In this document: positions 1-7,723 of the stretch, piece by piece | Layout of the letters: each line of letters begins with the position of its first letter | Position numbering within the stretch: the first letter of the stretch is position 1 | Source of the DNA: a virus | Direction: 5' to 3' (one strand) | IMG/VR virus record: IMGVR_UViG_3300027734_000044 | Coordinates: 1-64,000 of that record | Length of the DNA: 64,000 bases | Made by a program: the position numbers and the translations under genes | The notes under the pieces: generated by a model | Database searches by the model: none | Told to the model about the DNA's origin: nothing | What the model saw: only the letters and a program-made list of their open reading frames with translations

Positions 1-167
1 TTCTCTCTTTGATAATCTCCGTGGTCTGTACAACCACAAGATAATCTTTGGGATTCACATTCTGTACATCTTTCAATGTCACATCCTTTCATGTGATATC
101 TTCCTGGAGCTGCACTGCAATCAGGACAGCTTGTTCTTTCCGTATCTTTAACTAGTGTAGCTCCCAT
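1..167 (-). CDS. Small cysteine-rich zinc protein (3' end outside window)
   Basis: The reading frame opens with ATG at 167-165 and runs off the left edge. It starts MGATLVKDTERTSCPDC and continues with CDIERCTEC and SCGCTDH. Closely spaced CxxC and CxC pairs indicate a zinc ribbon. The 'CD(I/V)ERC..C' arrangement is typical of a widespread family of small zinc-binding proteins of unknown function. It has its own promoter at 186-222. Its full length cannot be judged. Confidence 0.7.
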   Translation of the reverse strand, partial: MGATLVKDTERTSCPDCSAAPGRYHMKGCDIERCTECESQRLSCGCTDHGDYQRE

Positions 168-185
168 ATCTTTTATTTTATCAAG

Positions 186-222
186 CTAATGTATAGAAAA
201 TTCTATTAAGTAAAAAATGATT
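186..222 (-). promoter_or_regulatory. Class A promoter
   Basis: On the minus strand, AATCAT, 23 bases, then TACATTAG; it serves the partial zinc-protein gene. Confidence 0.6.
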
Positions 223-224
223 CC

Positions 225-770
225 TTAGAGTTTACACATACAAACCTTACTCATTACATTTCCGCAATCAGGACAATATTTAAAACCATCCTCTGCTAAC
301 TTCTTATCCTTTTCCTCCTTCTTCTTCTTCCTCTTCTCCTTTACCTCATCTCCCTCGTTTATTTCAGCTAGCTTAATTAAAATGGTAAGATCAGAAACAC
401 CTGTGACTTTTAATTCCTCGGGTAAGCTAGTTGATACTATATCATCTTGCTTTATTTCGGATAATTTTATCCAGGTAGCATTTGCAGTTATTCTACAATG
501 TAAAGTGTGTACATCATCGCTATAAATCTCACTTAAAAGCTCTTCCACTTCATCGCTTACAAGATCTGATATATCATAAGGTCCAGGACCTAACAATTTA
601 ATCATCGCAGTGATATAGTAATCCTCGATATTGTTATATTCCCATCCTTTTACAATAGCCCAAGTTGAAGGATTATCTGGATCTATAACTATACTTCCAT
701 ATCCTCCCTCGTTGCAATCTTCTGGATAGTAATAATTATAATCAATTTTAACTAATTCTTTTTCTTTCAT
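225..770 (-). CDS. Unknown protein with C-terminal zinc ribbon
   Basis: 181 residues. The middle (about 50-95) contains GPGPYDISDLVSDEVEELL and is clearly paralogous to the gene just upstream (GEGPYTREDLEDDRIQQYL), so the pair arose by duplication. Residues 140-160 are a very lysine/glutamate-rich linker. The C-terminus (YCPDCG, then CMC) is a short zinc ribbon that the paralogue lacks. The gene lies 8 bases behind 779-1051 and probably shares its transcript. The function is unknown; the ribbon suggests nucleic-acid or protein binding. Confidence 0.7.
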   Translation of the reverse strand: MKEKELVKIDYNYYYPEDCNEGGYGSIVIDPDNPSTWAIVKGWEYNNIEDYYITAMIKLLGPGPYDISDLVSDEVEELLSEIYSDDVHTLHCRITANATWIKLSEIKQDDIVSTSLPEELKVTGVSDLTILIKLAEINEGDEVKEKRKKKKEEKDKKLAEDGFKYCPDCGNVMSKVCMCKL

Positions 771-778
771 ATGTTTAT

Positions 779-1051
779 TTAATTGGTTACTGTTATTGTC
801 ACTCCACCTTCAGTTCTAGCATCCTCTTCATACCACATAGACAAATATTGCTGTATCCTATCATCCTCTAAATCCTCTCTCGTGTATGGACCTTCACCAA
901 ATAAACTTTTAAGCTTCTGTAAGTATTCAGAAGTATAATCGCCTTCACCAGAGGAAGTAGTTATTACTCCTTCATTGATTTTAATTGTTCCTTGAGACCA
1001 TGTTCCATATTCTCCAGAGAATGATTCTAATTCAATTTTAAAATTTTCCAT
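779..1051 (-). CDS. Unknown protein, paralogue of the adjacent gene
   Basis: 90 residues, acidic. Its C-terminal half aligns with the middle of the 225-770 product, but it has no lysine-rich linker or zinc ribbon. It is first in a two-gene unit with promoter 1072-1108. I do not recognise the family. Confidence 0.7.
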   Translation of the reverse strand: MENFKIELESFSGEYGTWSQGTIKINEGVITTSSGEGDYTSEYLQKLKSLFGEGPYTREDLEDDRIQQYLSMWYEEDARTEGGVTITVTN

Positions 1052-1071
1052 AATTGTATTTGGTTATAATG

Positions 1072-1108
1072 CTAATATAAAACAGGACCTTTCCAGAAAA
1101 AAATGATT
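1072..1108 (-). promoter_or_regulatory. Class A promoter
   Basis: AATCAT, N23, TATATTAG, about 20 bases upstream of the ATG at 1051. Confidence 0.7.
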
Positions 1109-1151
1109 CTGTAGATTTTTCCAAATAATTTTTTATGCTGTATGATATGCT

Positions 1152-1232
1152 GCGGGGGTTCCTCCAGAATTTTACCTGTCTGTGCAAAACATTAGCACAC
1201 AAAAAACCCTAAGATTTCTCTTAGGGTTTTTA
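1152..1232 (-). terminator. Terminator plus GGGGTTCCTC element
   Basis: The hairpin CCCTAAGA/TCTTAGGG (1207-1226) has A/T tracts on both sides and so can end transcription in both directions. It is followed in the minus direction by GTGTGC and a GCGGGGGTTCCTCC core at 1152-1165. Confidence 0.75.
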
Positions 1233-1248
1233 AAAAGTTTGTAGCAGT

Positions 1249-1377
1249 TTATAGTATTTCTTTGTATCCTATTGCTATACCAAAGCTAAGAATTCCTACA
1301 ACTACTGAATAGTCTGAAAGAAGTAGTGAAACACCTACAACTGCTAATAGGCTAAGAACTAAATTGTATCTTTTCAT
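1249..1377 (-). CDS. Small membrane protein
   Basis: 42 residues, MKRYNLVLSLL to GYKEIL. Almost the whole length is hydrophobic, with two short membrane-spanning stretches broken by SDYS. It ends just before the terminator hairpin and has a TATATTTA box at about 1400-1408. Candidate roles are holin-like or superinfection-exclusion, but nothing in the sequence decides this. Confidence 0.6.
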   Translation of the reverse strand: MKRYNLVLSLLAVVGVSLLLSDYSVVVGILSFGIAIGYKEIL

Positions 1378-1433
1378 AATGTCTTTTTTGTCTAGCCATA
1401 AATATAGAAATTTCTTTTCAATTAAATATCAAT

Positions 1434-2183
1434 TTAATCATCAGATCGATATAATAACCTAGAGCCTTTACCCAATTCTTGATTGAGGTCTTCTTTGTTT
1501 AGATTGTACCAATCATCTTCCTTCCATTTATCTCTACAGTAATTTGTGTATGATTTAAGTATATTTTTCCAAACCTTATCATCTATACCTTTTTTGATAT
1601 AAGGTTCTAGACAAGAGATAGCTTCAGAATAACTAATCTTCTTCTCTATCATAAATCCGTAGATGAATGATAATGTTAATTCAGATACAACCGAACAATA
1701 ATCAAAGGATCGATGATCAGTAGAAACAACAATATCTACATCTCTTAAAGGATTCTTACCAAATTTTCCGTATCCACATTCAGGGCATCCTTTTAAAGAT
1801 TGAAATTTATTTCCTCTTAAATCTAGATTCGCTCCAATCTTTGTAGGAAATCCTTCGAAAGAGGAAAAGTTATTTGAACTAACATCAAAGCTCCCTTTAA
1901 CAATGCCAAATTTAATTCCCTTAAAATCAGAGAGTCCCATCCCACGACAAGAAAAATTACCATTAACATTAACAAGTCCTTTTTTGTTCAAACTGAACGA
2001 AGCATTAGTACAAGAAGACATAAACTTGTTTTGCTCAGGAGTTAATCCACTGTCATTATCTGCTACCTCCATTTCTCTACATTTGTCTATCGCTTCGAAT
2101 AGGATCTTTTCATACTGGATGCTCAAAGACCATCTTCCTCTAATGTTATCTTTGATTTGATCGAGTGCTCTTAATTGCGACAT
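1434..2183 (-). CDS. Leucine-rich-repeat protein with C-terminal G..LL.R motif
   Basis: 249 residues. A helical N-terminus (1-70) is followed by three or four 21-residue leucine-rich repeats with the signature 'F..SSNNFSSFEGFP', then a helical C-terminal domain. The last residues, GKGSRLLYRSDD, match a short motif found at the ends of about a dozen proteins here. Paralogues are at 2708-3289 and 14639-15430. LRR solenoids usually bind proteins; the partner is unknown. Confidence 0.75.
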   Translation of the reverse strand: MSQLRALDQIKDNIRGRWSLSIQYEKILFEAIDKCREMEVADNDSGLTPEQNKFMSSCTNASFSLNKKGLVNVNGNFSCRGMGLSDFKGIKFGIVKGSFDVSSNNFSSFEGFPTKIGANLDLRGNKFQSLKGCPECGYGKFGKNPLRDVDIVVSTDHRSFDYCSVVSELTLSFIYGFMIEKKISYSEAISCLEPYIKKGIDDKVWKNILKSYTNYCRDKWKEDDWYNLNKEDLNQELGKGSRLLYRSDD

Positions 2184-2220
2184 AGTTGTTTGGTTTAGTT
2201 ATTAAAAGTTGATTGTTCAG

Positions 2221-2257
2221 CTAATATAGAAAAGTCTACATCCAATAAAAAAAGATT
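2221..2257 (-). promoter_or_regulatory. Class A promoter
   Basis: AATCTT (variant of AATCAT), N23, TATATTAG; serves the LRR gene ending at 1434. Confidence 0.65.
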
Positions 2258-2280
2258 TCTGAAAAAATAATAACTTCTCT

Positions 2281-2362
2281 GATCCTGGGGAACCCCAGCT
2301 ATTTTACCAGCTGCTGCAAAAAAACTTTAACCCACAAAAAAAGACCCCTAAGAGTCTTTTTC
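2281..2362 (-). terminator. Terminator plus variant GGGGAACCCC element
   Basis: The hairpin AAAGAC/GTCTTT is followed by a T tract. The element core here is CTGGGGAACCCCAG, a near-perfect hairpin, instead of GGGGGTTCCTC. Confidence 0.65.
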
Positions 2363-2380
2363 AATTTAGCAGTAAACCAT

Positions 2381-2665
2381 TTATTTGAAATCTTTCATAT
2401 CTAAAAGAAGAGCATCACCAACAATGACATCATTAAAGTAATCCATTGAAGATTTAAGATAAGCAGTTGCATTCAAGTTTGGTTCTTGTCCTTGCCATTT
2501 ACCATCCTCATTAACTAGCATTACCTTTCCTTCTGGAAGATAAATTGGTTCAATGTATCCTCCTACTGCTTGTTGCATTTCTTCTAGCTTGATAGGATCG
2601 TTATACTCTACATCAACCATTTCTCCGTTGGTCTTGAATATGAGTGCTGCTACTTTTTTTTCCAT
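2381..2665 (-). CDS. DUF3846-type protein
   Basis: 94 residues. It starts MEKKVAALIFKTNGEM, has GGYIEPIYLPEGKVMLVNEDG in the middle and NLNATAYL after it. This matches the small DUF3846 family common in phages and mobile elements ('GGYIE.V......MIVNEEG'). The length is normal for the family. The function is unknown. It is a single-gene cassette between its own promoter and terminator. Confidence 0.75.
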   Translation of the reverse strand: MEKKVAALIFKTNGEMVDVEYNDPIKLEEMQQAVGGYIEPIYLPEGKVMLVNEDGKWQGQEPNLNATAYLKSSMDYFNDVIVGDALLLDMKDFK

Positions 2666-2669
2666 AGAA

Positions 2670-2706
2670 CAAATATAGAAAATTCCAATTGAATAAAAAA
2701 ATGAAT
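2670..2706 (-). promoter_or_regulatory. Class A promoter
   Basis: The -7 box is TATATTTG, exactly the Bacteroidota host form. The upstream hexamer is ATTCAT at N23. Confidence 0.65.
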
Positions 2707-2707
2707 T

Positions 2708-3289
2708 CTAAATATCCATAGATCTTCCTAACAAGGAAGATCCCTTAAGAGTCTTATTAATGAGTCCTTTAGAAAGTTTAATGTATTCATCTTCTTCGAT
2801 ATTATTCTTAACCATGCCTAAAGCAATTACATAAGGAACGTTATGTTCAACCATAGTGTAATGAATGAGGCCTAGTGTATCTTCTGATATCGGATTACCA
2901 CCACACATTAAATGCTTAACCCCTTGTGGTATTCCTTCAAGACTTGTGAGCTTGTTATCCTGACAATAAATCCAACAGTCATCACCAACCTCCCTCGGTG
3001 CTCCTTTAAGACTTGTAAGCTTGTTACTGCTACAATCGAAATGATTCCCAACCAAGCTTGGTGCTCCTTCAAGACTTGTGAGATTGTTATCGTCACAATC
3101 GAAATTTTGAGTTACTATACCAAACTTAACTCCTTTAAAGTCCTTAAGATTTTGTCCGCTACAATTGAAACTGCCAGATACATTAACTAATCCATCCTTG
3201 CCAATTTCCCACTTACCGAGGGTACATTGTCCTAACCAATGCACTAATTCTATCTCTTCTCTCGTTAATGATCTTAAAAAATCCATCAT
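2708..3289 (-). CDS. Leucine-rich-repeat protein with C-terminal G..LL.R motif
   Basis: I chose the ATG at 3289 (MMDFLRSLTREE) because the promoter at 3310-3346 would lie inside any longer reading; this gives 193 residues. LRR units 'FDCDDNNLTSLEGAP' and 'FDCSSNKLTSLKGAP' recur every 21 residues between about 60 and 130. The C-terminal helical domain ends LKGSSLLGRSMDI. It is a close paralogue of 14639-15430 in both the repeats and the C-terminal domain. Confidence 0.78.
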   Translation of the reverse strand: MMDFLRSLTREEIELVHWLGQCTLGKWEIGKDGLVNVSGSFNCSGQNLKDFKGVKFGIVTQNFDCDDNNLTSLEGAPSLVGNHFDCSSNKLTSLKGAPREVGDDCWIYCQDNKLTSLEGIPQGVKHLMCGGNPISEDTLGLIHYTMVEHNVPYVIALGMVKNNIEEDEYIKLSKGLINKTLKGSSLLGRSMDI

Positions 3290-3309
3290 ATGTTTAATTG
3301 TTTGGATTG

Positions 3310-3346
3310 CTAATATAGAATAGGTCCTTTCTAGAAAAAAAGGATT
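3310..3346 (-). promoter_or_regulatory. Class A promoter
   Basis: AATCCT, N23, TATATTAG; fixes the start of the LRR gene at 3289. Confidence 0.65.
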
Positions 3347-3388
3347 CTGTAGATTTTTCCAAATATTTTTGGGCCGTCCTAATATCAT

Positions 3389-3468
3389 GAGGGGGTTCCT
3401 CAGTTTGGTCTAGCATCTGCTAACCGGAAGCTAAGCACACAAAAAAAGGTCTCGAAAGACCTTTTTTG
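3389..3468 (-). terminator. Terminator plus GGGGTTCCTC element
   Basis: Hairpin AAGGTCT/AGACCTT with a long T tract, then GTGTGC, and a GAGGGGGTTCCTCAG core at 3389-3403. Confidence 0.75.
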
Positions 3469-3483
3469 TTTTTGTATTACTTT

Positions 3484-3825
3484 TTACAAGCAACTGTGCC
3501 ACACTCTGTTCACTTCTTGTTCTCCATTAGGGAAGATACAATTGTGAGAGTGTCGATAAGGAAGTTGATGATAGTCTACACCTTTATTTAACTCTCTTTC
3601 TAAAGATTGCAAAGCAGTTGCAATACCAGAAGGGTTAATAGTGATAGATGAAGGTTGAGGATCCTTTGAAGCCTTGTACTTTTCGATGTCTTTGTTGACA
3701 GATCTAAGTTGCTTTTCAAAGGCTTCATTGATAGCCATAAGTTCGTCAAGAGCTCTTTCCTTCATAACTAAATCTGGGCTCTTAGTAAGTTGCTCTTGAG
3801 ATGTTGTTGTTTTTGTCTGATTCAT
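3484..3825 (-). CDS. Unknown protein with coiled-coil segment
   Basis: 113 residues. Residues 20-50 (KERALDELMAINEAFEKQL) are predicted coiled coil. A proline/serine stretch and a histidine-containing C-terminus (YRHSHNC) follow. The N-terminal 'helix plus AINEAF' organisation resembles the product of 4511-4738, so the two may be distant relatives. I do not recognise a family. Confidence 0.65.
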   Translation of the reverse strand: MNQTKTTTSQEQLTKSPDLVMKERALDELMAINEAFEKQLRSVNKDIEKYKASKDPQPSSITINPSGIATALQSLERELNKGVDYHQLPYRHSHNCIFPNGEQEVNRVWHSCL

Positions 3826-3853
3826 GATATTAGGGTTTTAATTGGTTATAATG

Positions 3854-3890
3854 CTAATATATGTTAGGATGTCTGAAATAAAAAATGATT
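3854..3890 (-). promoter_or_regulatory. Class A promoter
   Basis: AATCAT, N23, TATATTAG upstream of the coiled-coil gene at 3825. Confidence 0.65.
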
Positions 3891-3946
3891 ATGTAGATTT
3901 TTCTAAAAAAGTTCATTCGAGGTTAACACCAGAAAACACATATTCT

Positions 3947-4026
3947 CGCGGGGGTTCCTCAGCTGCACTTCCCACTCATACGCTGAAAACCTTAGCCCAC
4001 AAAAAAAGGAGCCGAAGCTCCTTTCC
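3947..4026 (-). terminator. Terminator plus GGGGTTCCTC element
   Basis: Hairpin AAAGGAGC-CGAA-GCTCCTTT, then GTGGGC, and core GCGGGGGTTCCTCAG. Confidence 0.75.
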
Positions 4027-4042
4027 TTTGTTTGAGTTTTTG

Positions 4043-4291
4043 TTAATCAATCCAAACCTCTTGGGTTTTAGAAACCGACCTCCATGACCCTTTTTCTAAA
4101 TCGTAATAAGCAACCTGTGCTTCCGATATTTTTCCACCCTTTGGATGGTTGGCATTTGGGATACGGTCTAGGTCTAATGTTCCTAAAGCGATTCTTAAAT
4201 CACCTCCAGTTTTGCGGAAGTAAAATTTAACTGATCCTGAACGGAGTTTGTTCTTAAGATCGTCATGTGTAATTGGTTTTAAAGCTGACAT
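4043..4291 (-). CDS. DUF2693-type protein
   Basis: 82 residues. 'VKFYFRKTGGDLRIALGTL', 'HPKGG' and 'YYDLEKGSWRSV' match the small DUF2693 family found mainly in Bacteroidota and their phages. In related proteins these motifs mark a compact beta-rich domain in which the ExG-type core is followed by 'VxYYDxxxxxWRS'. It is a single-gene cassette. The biochemical role is unknown. Confidence 0.75.
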   Translation of the reverse strand: MSALKPITHDDLKNKLRSGSVKFYFRKTGGDLRIALGTLDLDRIPNANHPKGGKISEAQVAYYDLEKGSWRSVSKTQEVWID

Positions 4292-4320
4292 AGTTTTATT
4301 TGTTTAATTGATTAACATAG

Positions 4321-4357
4321 CTAATATAAGAAATCTTCTACAAAAATAAAAATGATT
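4321..4357 (-). promoter_or_regulatory. Class A promoter
   Basis: AATCAT, N23, TATATTAG; serves the DUF2693 gene. Confidence 0.65.
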
Positions 4358-4399
4358 TCTTGGAATTTTCTAAAAAAGATTCTGCAACATTTCCAGACT

Positions 4400-4492
4400 G
4401 CGGGGGTTCCTCAGGTCGGACATGTCCGCAGTCCGTAGTGCGATCGGATAGGGTGTAAACAAAAAAAGCCTGGAGCAAGTCCAAGCTTTTTT
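4400..4492 (-). terminator. Terminator plus GGGGTTCCTC element
   Basis: Stem AAAAAAAGC/GCTTTTTT with inner TGGA/TCCA. The core GCGGGGGTTCCTCAG is followed by a palindromic GGACATGTCC. The spacer between core and hairpin is longer than in the other copies. Confidence 0.65.
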
Positions 4493-4510
4493 AAATATAA
4501 TCGTGAGTAA

Positions 4511-4738
4511 CTAACCTCTTTGTTCTGCCCAGGATTGATTATCCCACGGCTGGCTCATAGCTTGTGCTATAAGCCTTGTTTCTGTGTCAATCCTATCAAT
4601 CTCTGCATTGATTGATTTAAGCTCTTCTACAGCCTTGTATTTAGCCAATAGCAATGTATCAAATACTTGTTGTTCTGCTAGTTGTTCTGCTGTTGCGTTG
4701 TGTGGGTTTACCCATGATTTTGCTGTTGTCTCTGACAT
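4511..4738 (-). CDS. Unknown small helical protein
   Basis: 75 residues from the ATG at 4738 (MSETTAKSWVNPHNATAEQ). A longer in-frame reading would run through the promoter at 4767-4803 and is rejected. The sequence is mostly one long amphipathic helix (EQLAEQQVFDTLLLAKYKAV), then a short glutamine/tryptophan tail. No family recognised. Confidence 0.65.
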   Translation of the reverse strand: MSETTAKSWVNPHNATAEQLAEQQVFDTLLLAKYKAVEELKSINAEIDRIDTETRLIAQAMSQPWDNQSWAEQRG

Positions 4739-4766
4739 AGTTGTAAGTGTTAATTGGTTGATAGAG

Positions 4767-4803
4767 CTAATATAGAATAAACTATCTAAAGAAAAAAAGG
4801 ATT
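4767..4803 (-). promoter_or_regulatory. Class A promoter
   Basis: AATCCT, N23, TATATTAG; fixes the start at 4738. Confidence 0.65.
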
Positions 4804-4831
4804 CTTGTAGATTTTTATGGAAAAAAACCCT

Positions 4832-4880
4832 TCGCACGCACGTATACGCAAGCCCCCTCCTGGAGGGCCTCACCCCAATA
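4832..4880. repeat. CGC-rich intergenic repeat, copy 1
   Basis: CGCACGCACGTATACGCAAG is followed by a GGAGGGCC block. Related copies are at 18746-18789 and 20266-20310. It is strikingly GC-rich against the AT-rich background and can fold. Confidence 0.5.
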
Positions 4881-4892
4881 TACGGATATCAT

Positions 4893-4972
4893 GAGGGGGT
4901 TCCTCAGCAAAATATCCGCGGCTGCAAGAAAAACCTCCGCGCACAAAAAAAGGAGACAGAAGTCTCCTTTCT
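4893..4972 (-). terminator. Terminator plus GGGGTTCCTC element
   Basis: Hairpin AAAGGAGAC/GTCTCCTTT. The core GAGGGGGTTCCTCAG is followed by CCGCGGCTGC. Confidence 0.75.
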
Positions 4973-4995
4973 CTTAAACATGTAAACCAACCAAC

Positions 4996-6504
4996 CTACT
5001 TAAATTCTGCTCGAACGACTTTGTTTATTATGTTAGATACGTCCTTTGACATTTCAGCTAGATCGTAAACGACCTGACTGTAAGTGTAAAGGTTCTTAAC
5101 GTGTGATGTTTGAATACCGATACCTAAAGTTACAAAGCTATCTCGGCGACATTTCTCTAATACCTTTTTCAAGTCCTCGACATCTTCATAACTACCATAT
5201 CCGTTACCACAAGGTTCGCCGTCGGATAAAGTGATAAAGATAACTCTATCTTCATTTGTCGATCTAATCTTTCTGTGTACCTCCTCGATCACTGGTCCGT
5301 CGTAATTCTGGCAAAGATCGATACGATCATAAGACTGAATATTAGTTTCATAGTCTGTATCATACGGACTATAGAAGGTGTAGATATTAGGCTCGTATTC
5401 TCCAGAGTGTCCGTAGATATAAAGCTTGTCAGCAGGCAAGATCTGAGACATCGACAAGTACAGAGAATTTAGAACTTTTTTCTGAATCTGAATTCGATCG
5501 CCATTCATACTACCAGACATATCGGCTAAGATGCAAACGGAGAATGGCTGAGTGTCTTGGTCTTCTAGGACTTGTTGATACACGGATAAATTTCCTGCAG
5601 GTACCTCGGCAATCTTAGAGGTGTCAAGACGACCCAATCTTAAGCTCTTAACTATATCGTCCTTAGGCTCGAAGTCGATATCCAACATCTTGATAAGCAA
5701 TTCACCGTTCTTGATTTCCTCGCTAGTGAATTTGTACTTAGACTTCTTTCCAGCATCGGGCAAAGGAGTAAACTTAGCTTTCTTTTCGAACTTACTTAGG
5801 TTACCCCCTTTGTAAGGTTCGTACTTACTCATTTTGTTGACCGCGTCCTTAAGGGCTGAACTTCCTGAGGTTTCTCCTGGAGAGTTTCCTGACGATGAAC
5901 TATCGCCTTCACCATCTCCGTCGCCTTCACCATCTCCGTCGCCTTCACCCTCTCCTTTACCTTTACCCTTTCCTTTACCTTCTCCTTCACCCTCTCCGTC
6001 GCCTTCACCCTTTCCTTTACCTTCGCCTTCTTCGCCTTTCTCTCCTTTGCCTCCACCACCTTCTTCTTCGTCTTCAGGAACTTCCATCTTGATATAGCTA
6101 GCTAAGATATCCTCTCTGTAGTTTTCGAAGAGAGGCGCAAGCTCTTTATCGTGTGATAGAATTGCATCGAAGACTCCCACGTGATCTAATCGAAGTACGT
6201 CATACTTCTTAGTCTTACCAATACCGTAGAAAGATTTTTCTTCGATCTGTTCCTGACGAAGAAGATCAACATAATTGAACTCCTGAACCTTCAATAGGTA
6301 CATCTTGATAAGCTTCTCCGCGTTGTAGACTCCATGCGAAGATCTAATACCTTCTCCAGCCTCGATCTTAACATCGTAGTCCATCTTGATATATGGGTAG
6401 TCCCATATTAGTCGAGAAAATCCTCCGAAGTGTGAGCGCTCCCATCCAGATTCCGAGCTCCATACGTGACCTGGACTCCAAGATTTGCCGAAATTCTTTT
6501 TCAT
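4996..6504 (-). CDS. VWA-domain protein (CobT-like partner of the MoxR ATPase)
   Basis: 502 residues. Residues 1-145 form an N-terminal domain. Residues 150-205 are a low-complexity Gly/Glu/Lys/Asp stretch. A von Willebrand A domain begins near residue 320 with the metal-binding signature DMSGSM, followed by a conserved aspartate region (LSDGEP) near 430. This order, with an acidic linker before the VWA domain, is that of CobT-like proteins. The AAA+ partner is the next gene upstream (6631-7602). In known families the ATPase loads or remodels a target that the VWA protein recruits; the target here is unknown. The gene has its own promoter. Confidence 0.85.
   Translation of the reverse strand: MKKNFGKSWSPGHVWSSESGWERSHFGGFSRLIWDYPYIKMDYDVKIEAGEGIRSSHGVYNAEKLIKMYLLKVQEFNYVDLLRQEQIEEKSFYGIGKTKKYDVLRLDHVGVFDAILSHDKELAPLFENYREDILASYIKMEVPEDEEEGGGGKGEKGEEGEGKGKGEGDGEGEGEGKGKGKGKGEGEGDGDGEGDGDGEGDSSSSGNSPGETSGSSALKDAVNKMSKYEPYKGGNLSKFEKKAKFTPLPDAGKKSKYKFTSEEIKNGELLIKMLDIDFEPKDDIVKSLRLGRLDTSKIAEVPAGNLSVYQQVLEDQDTQPFSVCILADMSGSMNGDRIQIQKKVLNSLYLSMSQILPADKLYIYGHSGEYEPNIYTFYSPYDTDYETNIQSYDRIDLCQNYDGPVIEEVHRKIRSTNEDRVIFITLSDGEPCGNGYGSYEDVEDLKKVLEKCRRDSFVTLGIGIQTSHVKNLYTYSQVVYDLAEMSKDVSNIINKVVRAEFK
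5893..6063. repeat. Short tandem repeats coding a Gly/Glu/Asp/Lys linker
   Basis: Degenerate 6- and 12-base units (GGCGAAGGTGAc-like on the minus strand) encode GEG, GDG and GKG triplets between the N-terminal and VWA domains. Slippage could change linker length without breaking the frame. Confidence 0.8.
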
Positions 6505-6530
6505 GTTGTTTGTTTAATTGGTTTACTTAG

Positions 6531-6567
6531 CTAATATAGAAAATTCTATTTAATAAAAAAAATGATT
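6531..6567 (-). promoter_or_regulatory. Class A promoter
   Basis: Consensus copy: AATCAT, N23, TATATTAG, with the palindromic TAGAA-TTTTCTA ahead of the -7 box; serves the VWA gene. Confidence 0.75.
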
Positions 6568-6577
6568 CTTGAAAAAA

Positions 6578-6612
6578 ATCAAAAACCCCTGGACTAATTT
6601 CCAGGGGTTCGG
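6578..6612 (-). terminator. Terminator without GGGGTTCCTC element
   Basis: Strong hairpin ACCCCTGG/CCAGGGGT followed by T-rich sequence. It separates the MoxR gene from the VWA promoter. Confidence 0.8.
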
Positions 6613-6630
6613 TGAACGGTGAGCGGAGAA

Positions 6631-7602
6631 TTACTTGGCTGAGTCCAAGATCGATTTGATTCCTTGTAGACCTTCCTTGCCTCCAAGTCCTTTGCAGAGT
6701 ACGAAGTAACCATCGTAGATTTCAAAACCGTTTGAGACAAGCTTCGTGATCGTCTTAAGGTGACGAAGCGAAAGGTTGAAGGTGATTTTGAACTCGTCAT
6801 GTTCCTGGTTGATCTTCATGAACGTTGAGACAAGTTTCTCGATTTTCGTTTTCGGCAATTTAGGGAACTCGGAAGAAAGAGTGTCCATAATATCTTGCTT
6901 CTTGATCGGATCCATTTCGATAAGCATGAATCGGTCAAGCAATGCTCGGTCAAGCTTGTGAGTTCCTGTGTACTGACTTCCCATGTTAGCCGTAGAGAAG
7001 AATACACATTGCTCGTGAATTTTGACAGGAGCGGGATCGTGGAATGAATATTCCATAGGCAACTCACGTCGGAAGTCTAAACAAGGGAAGAGCAAGTTGT
7101 TGGCCATCGCTCCAGCTCGGGAGATTTCGTCCAACAGGATGATCCCTGGTTGTTGAATGACTTCAGAGAAGCGAGAGCGTTTGAACTCCGATTTTGTTAC
7201 CCCATTCTCGACTGTGATAACGTGGGTTCCGACAAGACCCATAACCGGATCGGTCATTGTACCCATATCGAAGATCACAAGGGGTAAGTTGAAGGCCTGA
7301 GCGACATTCGAGATAACCTCGGTCTTACCAGTTCCTGTTGCCCCGATCAACATTGTGTTGACCCCATACTCGATGTTATGCTTGATAACTTCGAATGCGC
7401 CCTTTTCGAGTTTGAAATACCCGTTGAGAGTAACTATTCCATCTCGCTCAGAGATTTTTGTGGGATCAACTTGAAGACGGGATTCAATCGATGCAGCAGC
7501 TGCTGAGATTATTCCCTTCTTTGCGAGAGCTGCACGGCGAACTCCTTCTGCAATTTTAGCTTTCGCTTCTTCAGACATAGGCTTTTTTACTGTTTCTGAC
7601 AT
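6631..7602 (-). CDS. MoxR/CobS-type AAA+ ATPase
   Basis: 323 residues. Walker A is GATGTGKTE (about residue 88) and Walker B is IILLDEISRAGA (about 155). 'VMGLVGTHV' follows the nucleotide fold, as in MoxR/CobS/NorQ proteins, and an arginine-rich sensor region (LDRALLDRF) comes later. Residues 1-45 are a lysine/alanine-rich extension. CobS-like ATPases are common in large T4-like phages; with the VWA gene downstream this is a chaperone-like ATPase/VWA pair. Two promoters lie upstream (7632-7668, 7724-7760), suggesting strong or two-stage expression. Confidence 0.88.
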   Translation of the reverse strand: MSETVKKPMSEEAKAKIAEGVRRAALAKKGIISAAAASIESRLQVDPTKISERDGIVTLNGYFKLEKGAFEVIKHNIEYGVNTMLIGATGTGKTEVISNVAQAFNLPLVIFDMGTMTDPVMGLVGTHVITVENGVTKSEFKRSRFSEVIQQPGIILLDEISRAGAMANNLLFPCLDFRRELPMEYSFHDPAPVKIHEQCVFFSTANMGSQYTGTHKLDRALLDRFMLIEMDPIKKQDIMDTLSSEFPKLPKTKIEKLVSTFMKINQEHDEFKITFNLSLRHLKTITKLVSNGFEIYDGYFVLCKGLGGKEGLQGIKSILDSAK

Positions 7603-7631
7603 AATTATAGATATTTAATTGGTTTACTTAG

Positions 7632-7668
7632 CTAATATAGAAAATTCTCTTTGATAAAAAAAATGATT
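7632..7668 (-). promoter_or_regulatory. Class A promoter, proximal
   Basis: AATCAT, N23, TATATTAG immediately before the MoxR leader. Confidence 0.7.
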
Positions 7669-7723
7669 TGTGGAATTTTCTAGATATTTTTTGTTTGGTT
7701 GTTGTCCCTCTTTTGGTACTCTA

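Noticed and set aside
2708-3388. An extended start for the LRR gene at 3388
   Set aside because: The extension runs through the promoter at 3310-3346 and has a composition unlike the rest; the ATG at 3289 is preferred.
4511-4873. An extended start for the small helical gene at 4873
   Set aside because: The extra 45 residues include the promoter at 4767-4803 and the CGC-rich repeat; the ATG at 4738 follows the usual leader.
5829-6097. Long open frames on both strands across the Gly/Glu repeat of the VWA gene
   Set aside because: They are by-products of the simple repeat DNA (Pro/Ser and Lys/Val/Glu strings) and lack starts with leaders or promoters.
4996-7602. The MoxR-VWA pair as part of a ternary anti-phage-type system
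   Set aside because: No third effector gene (protease, nuclease or TIR) lies in either flank; both neighbours are unrelated single-gene cassettes.
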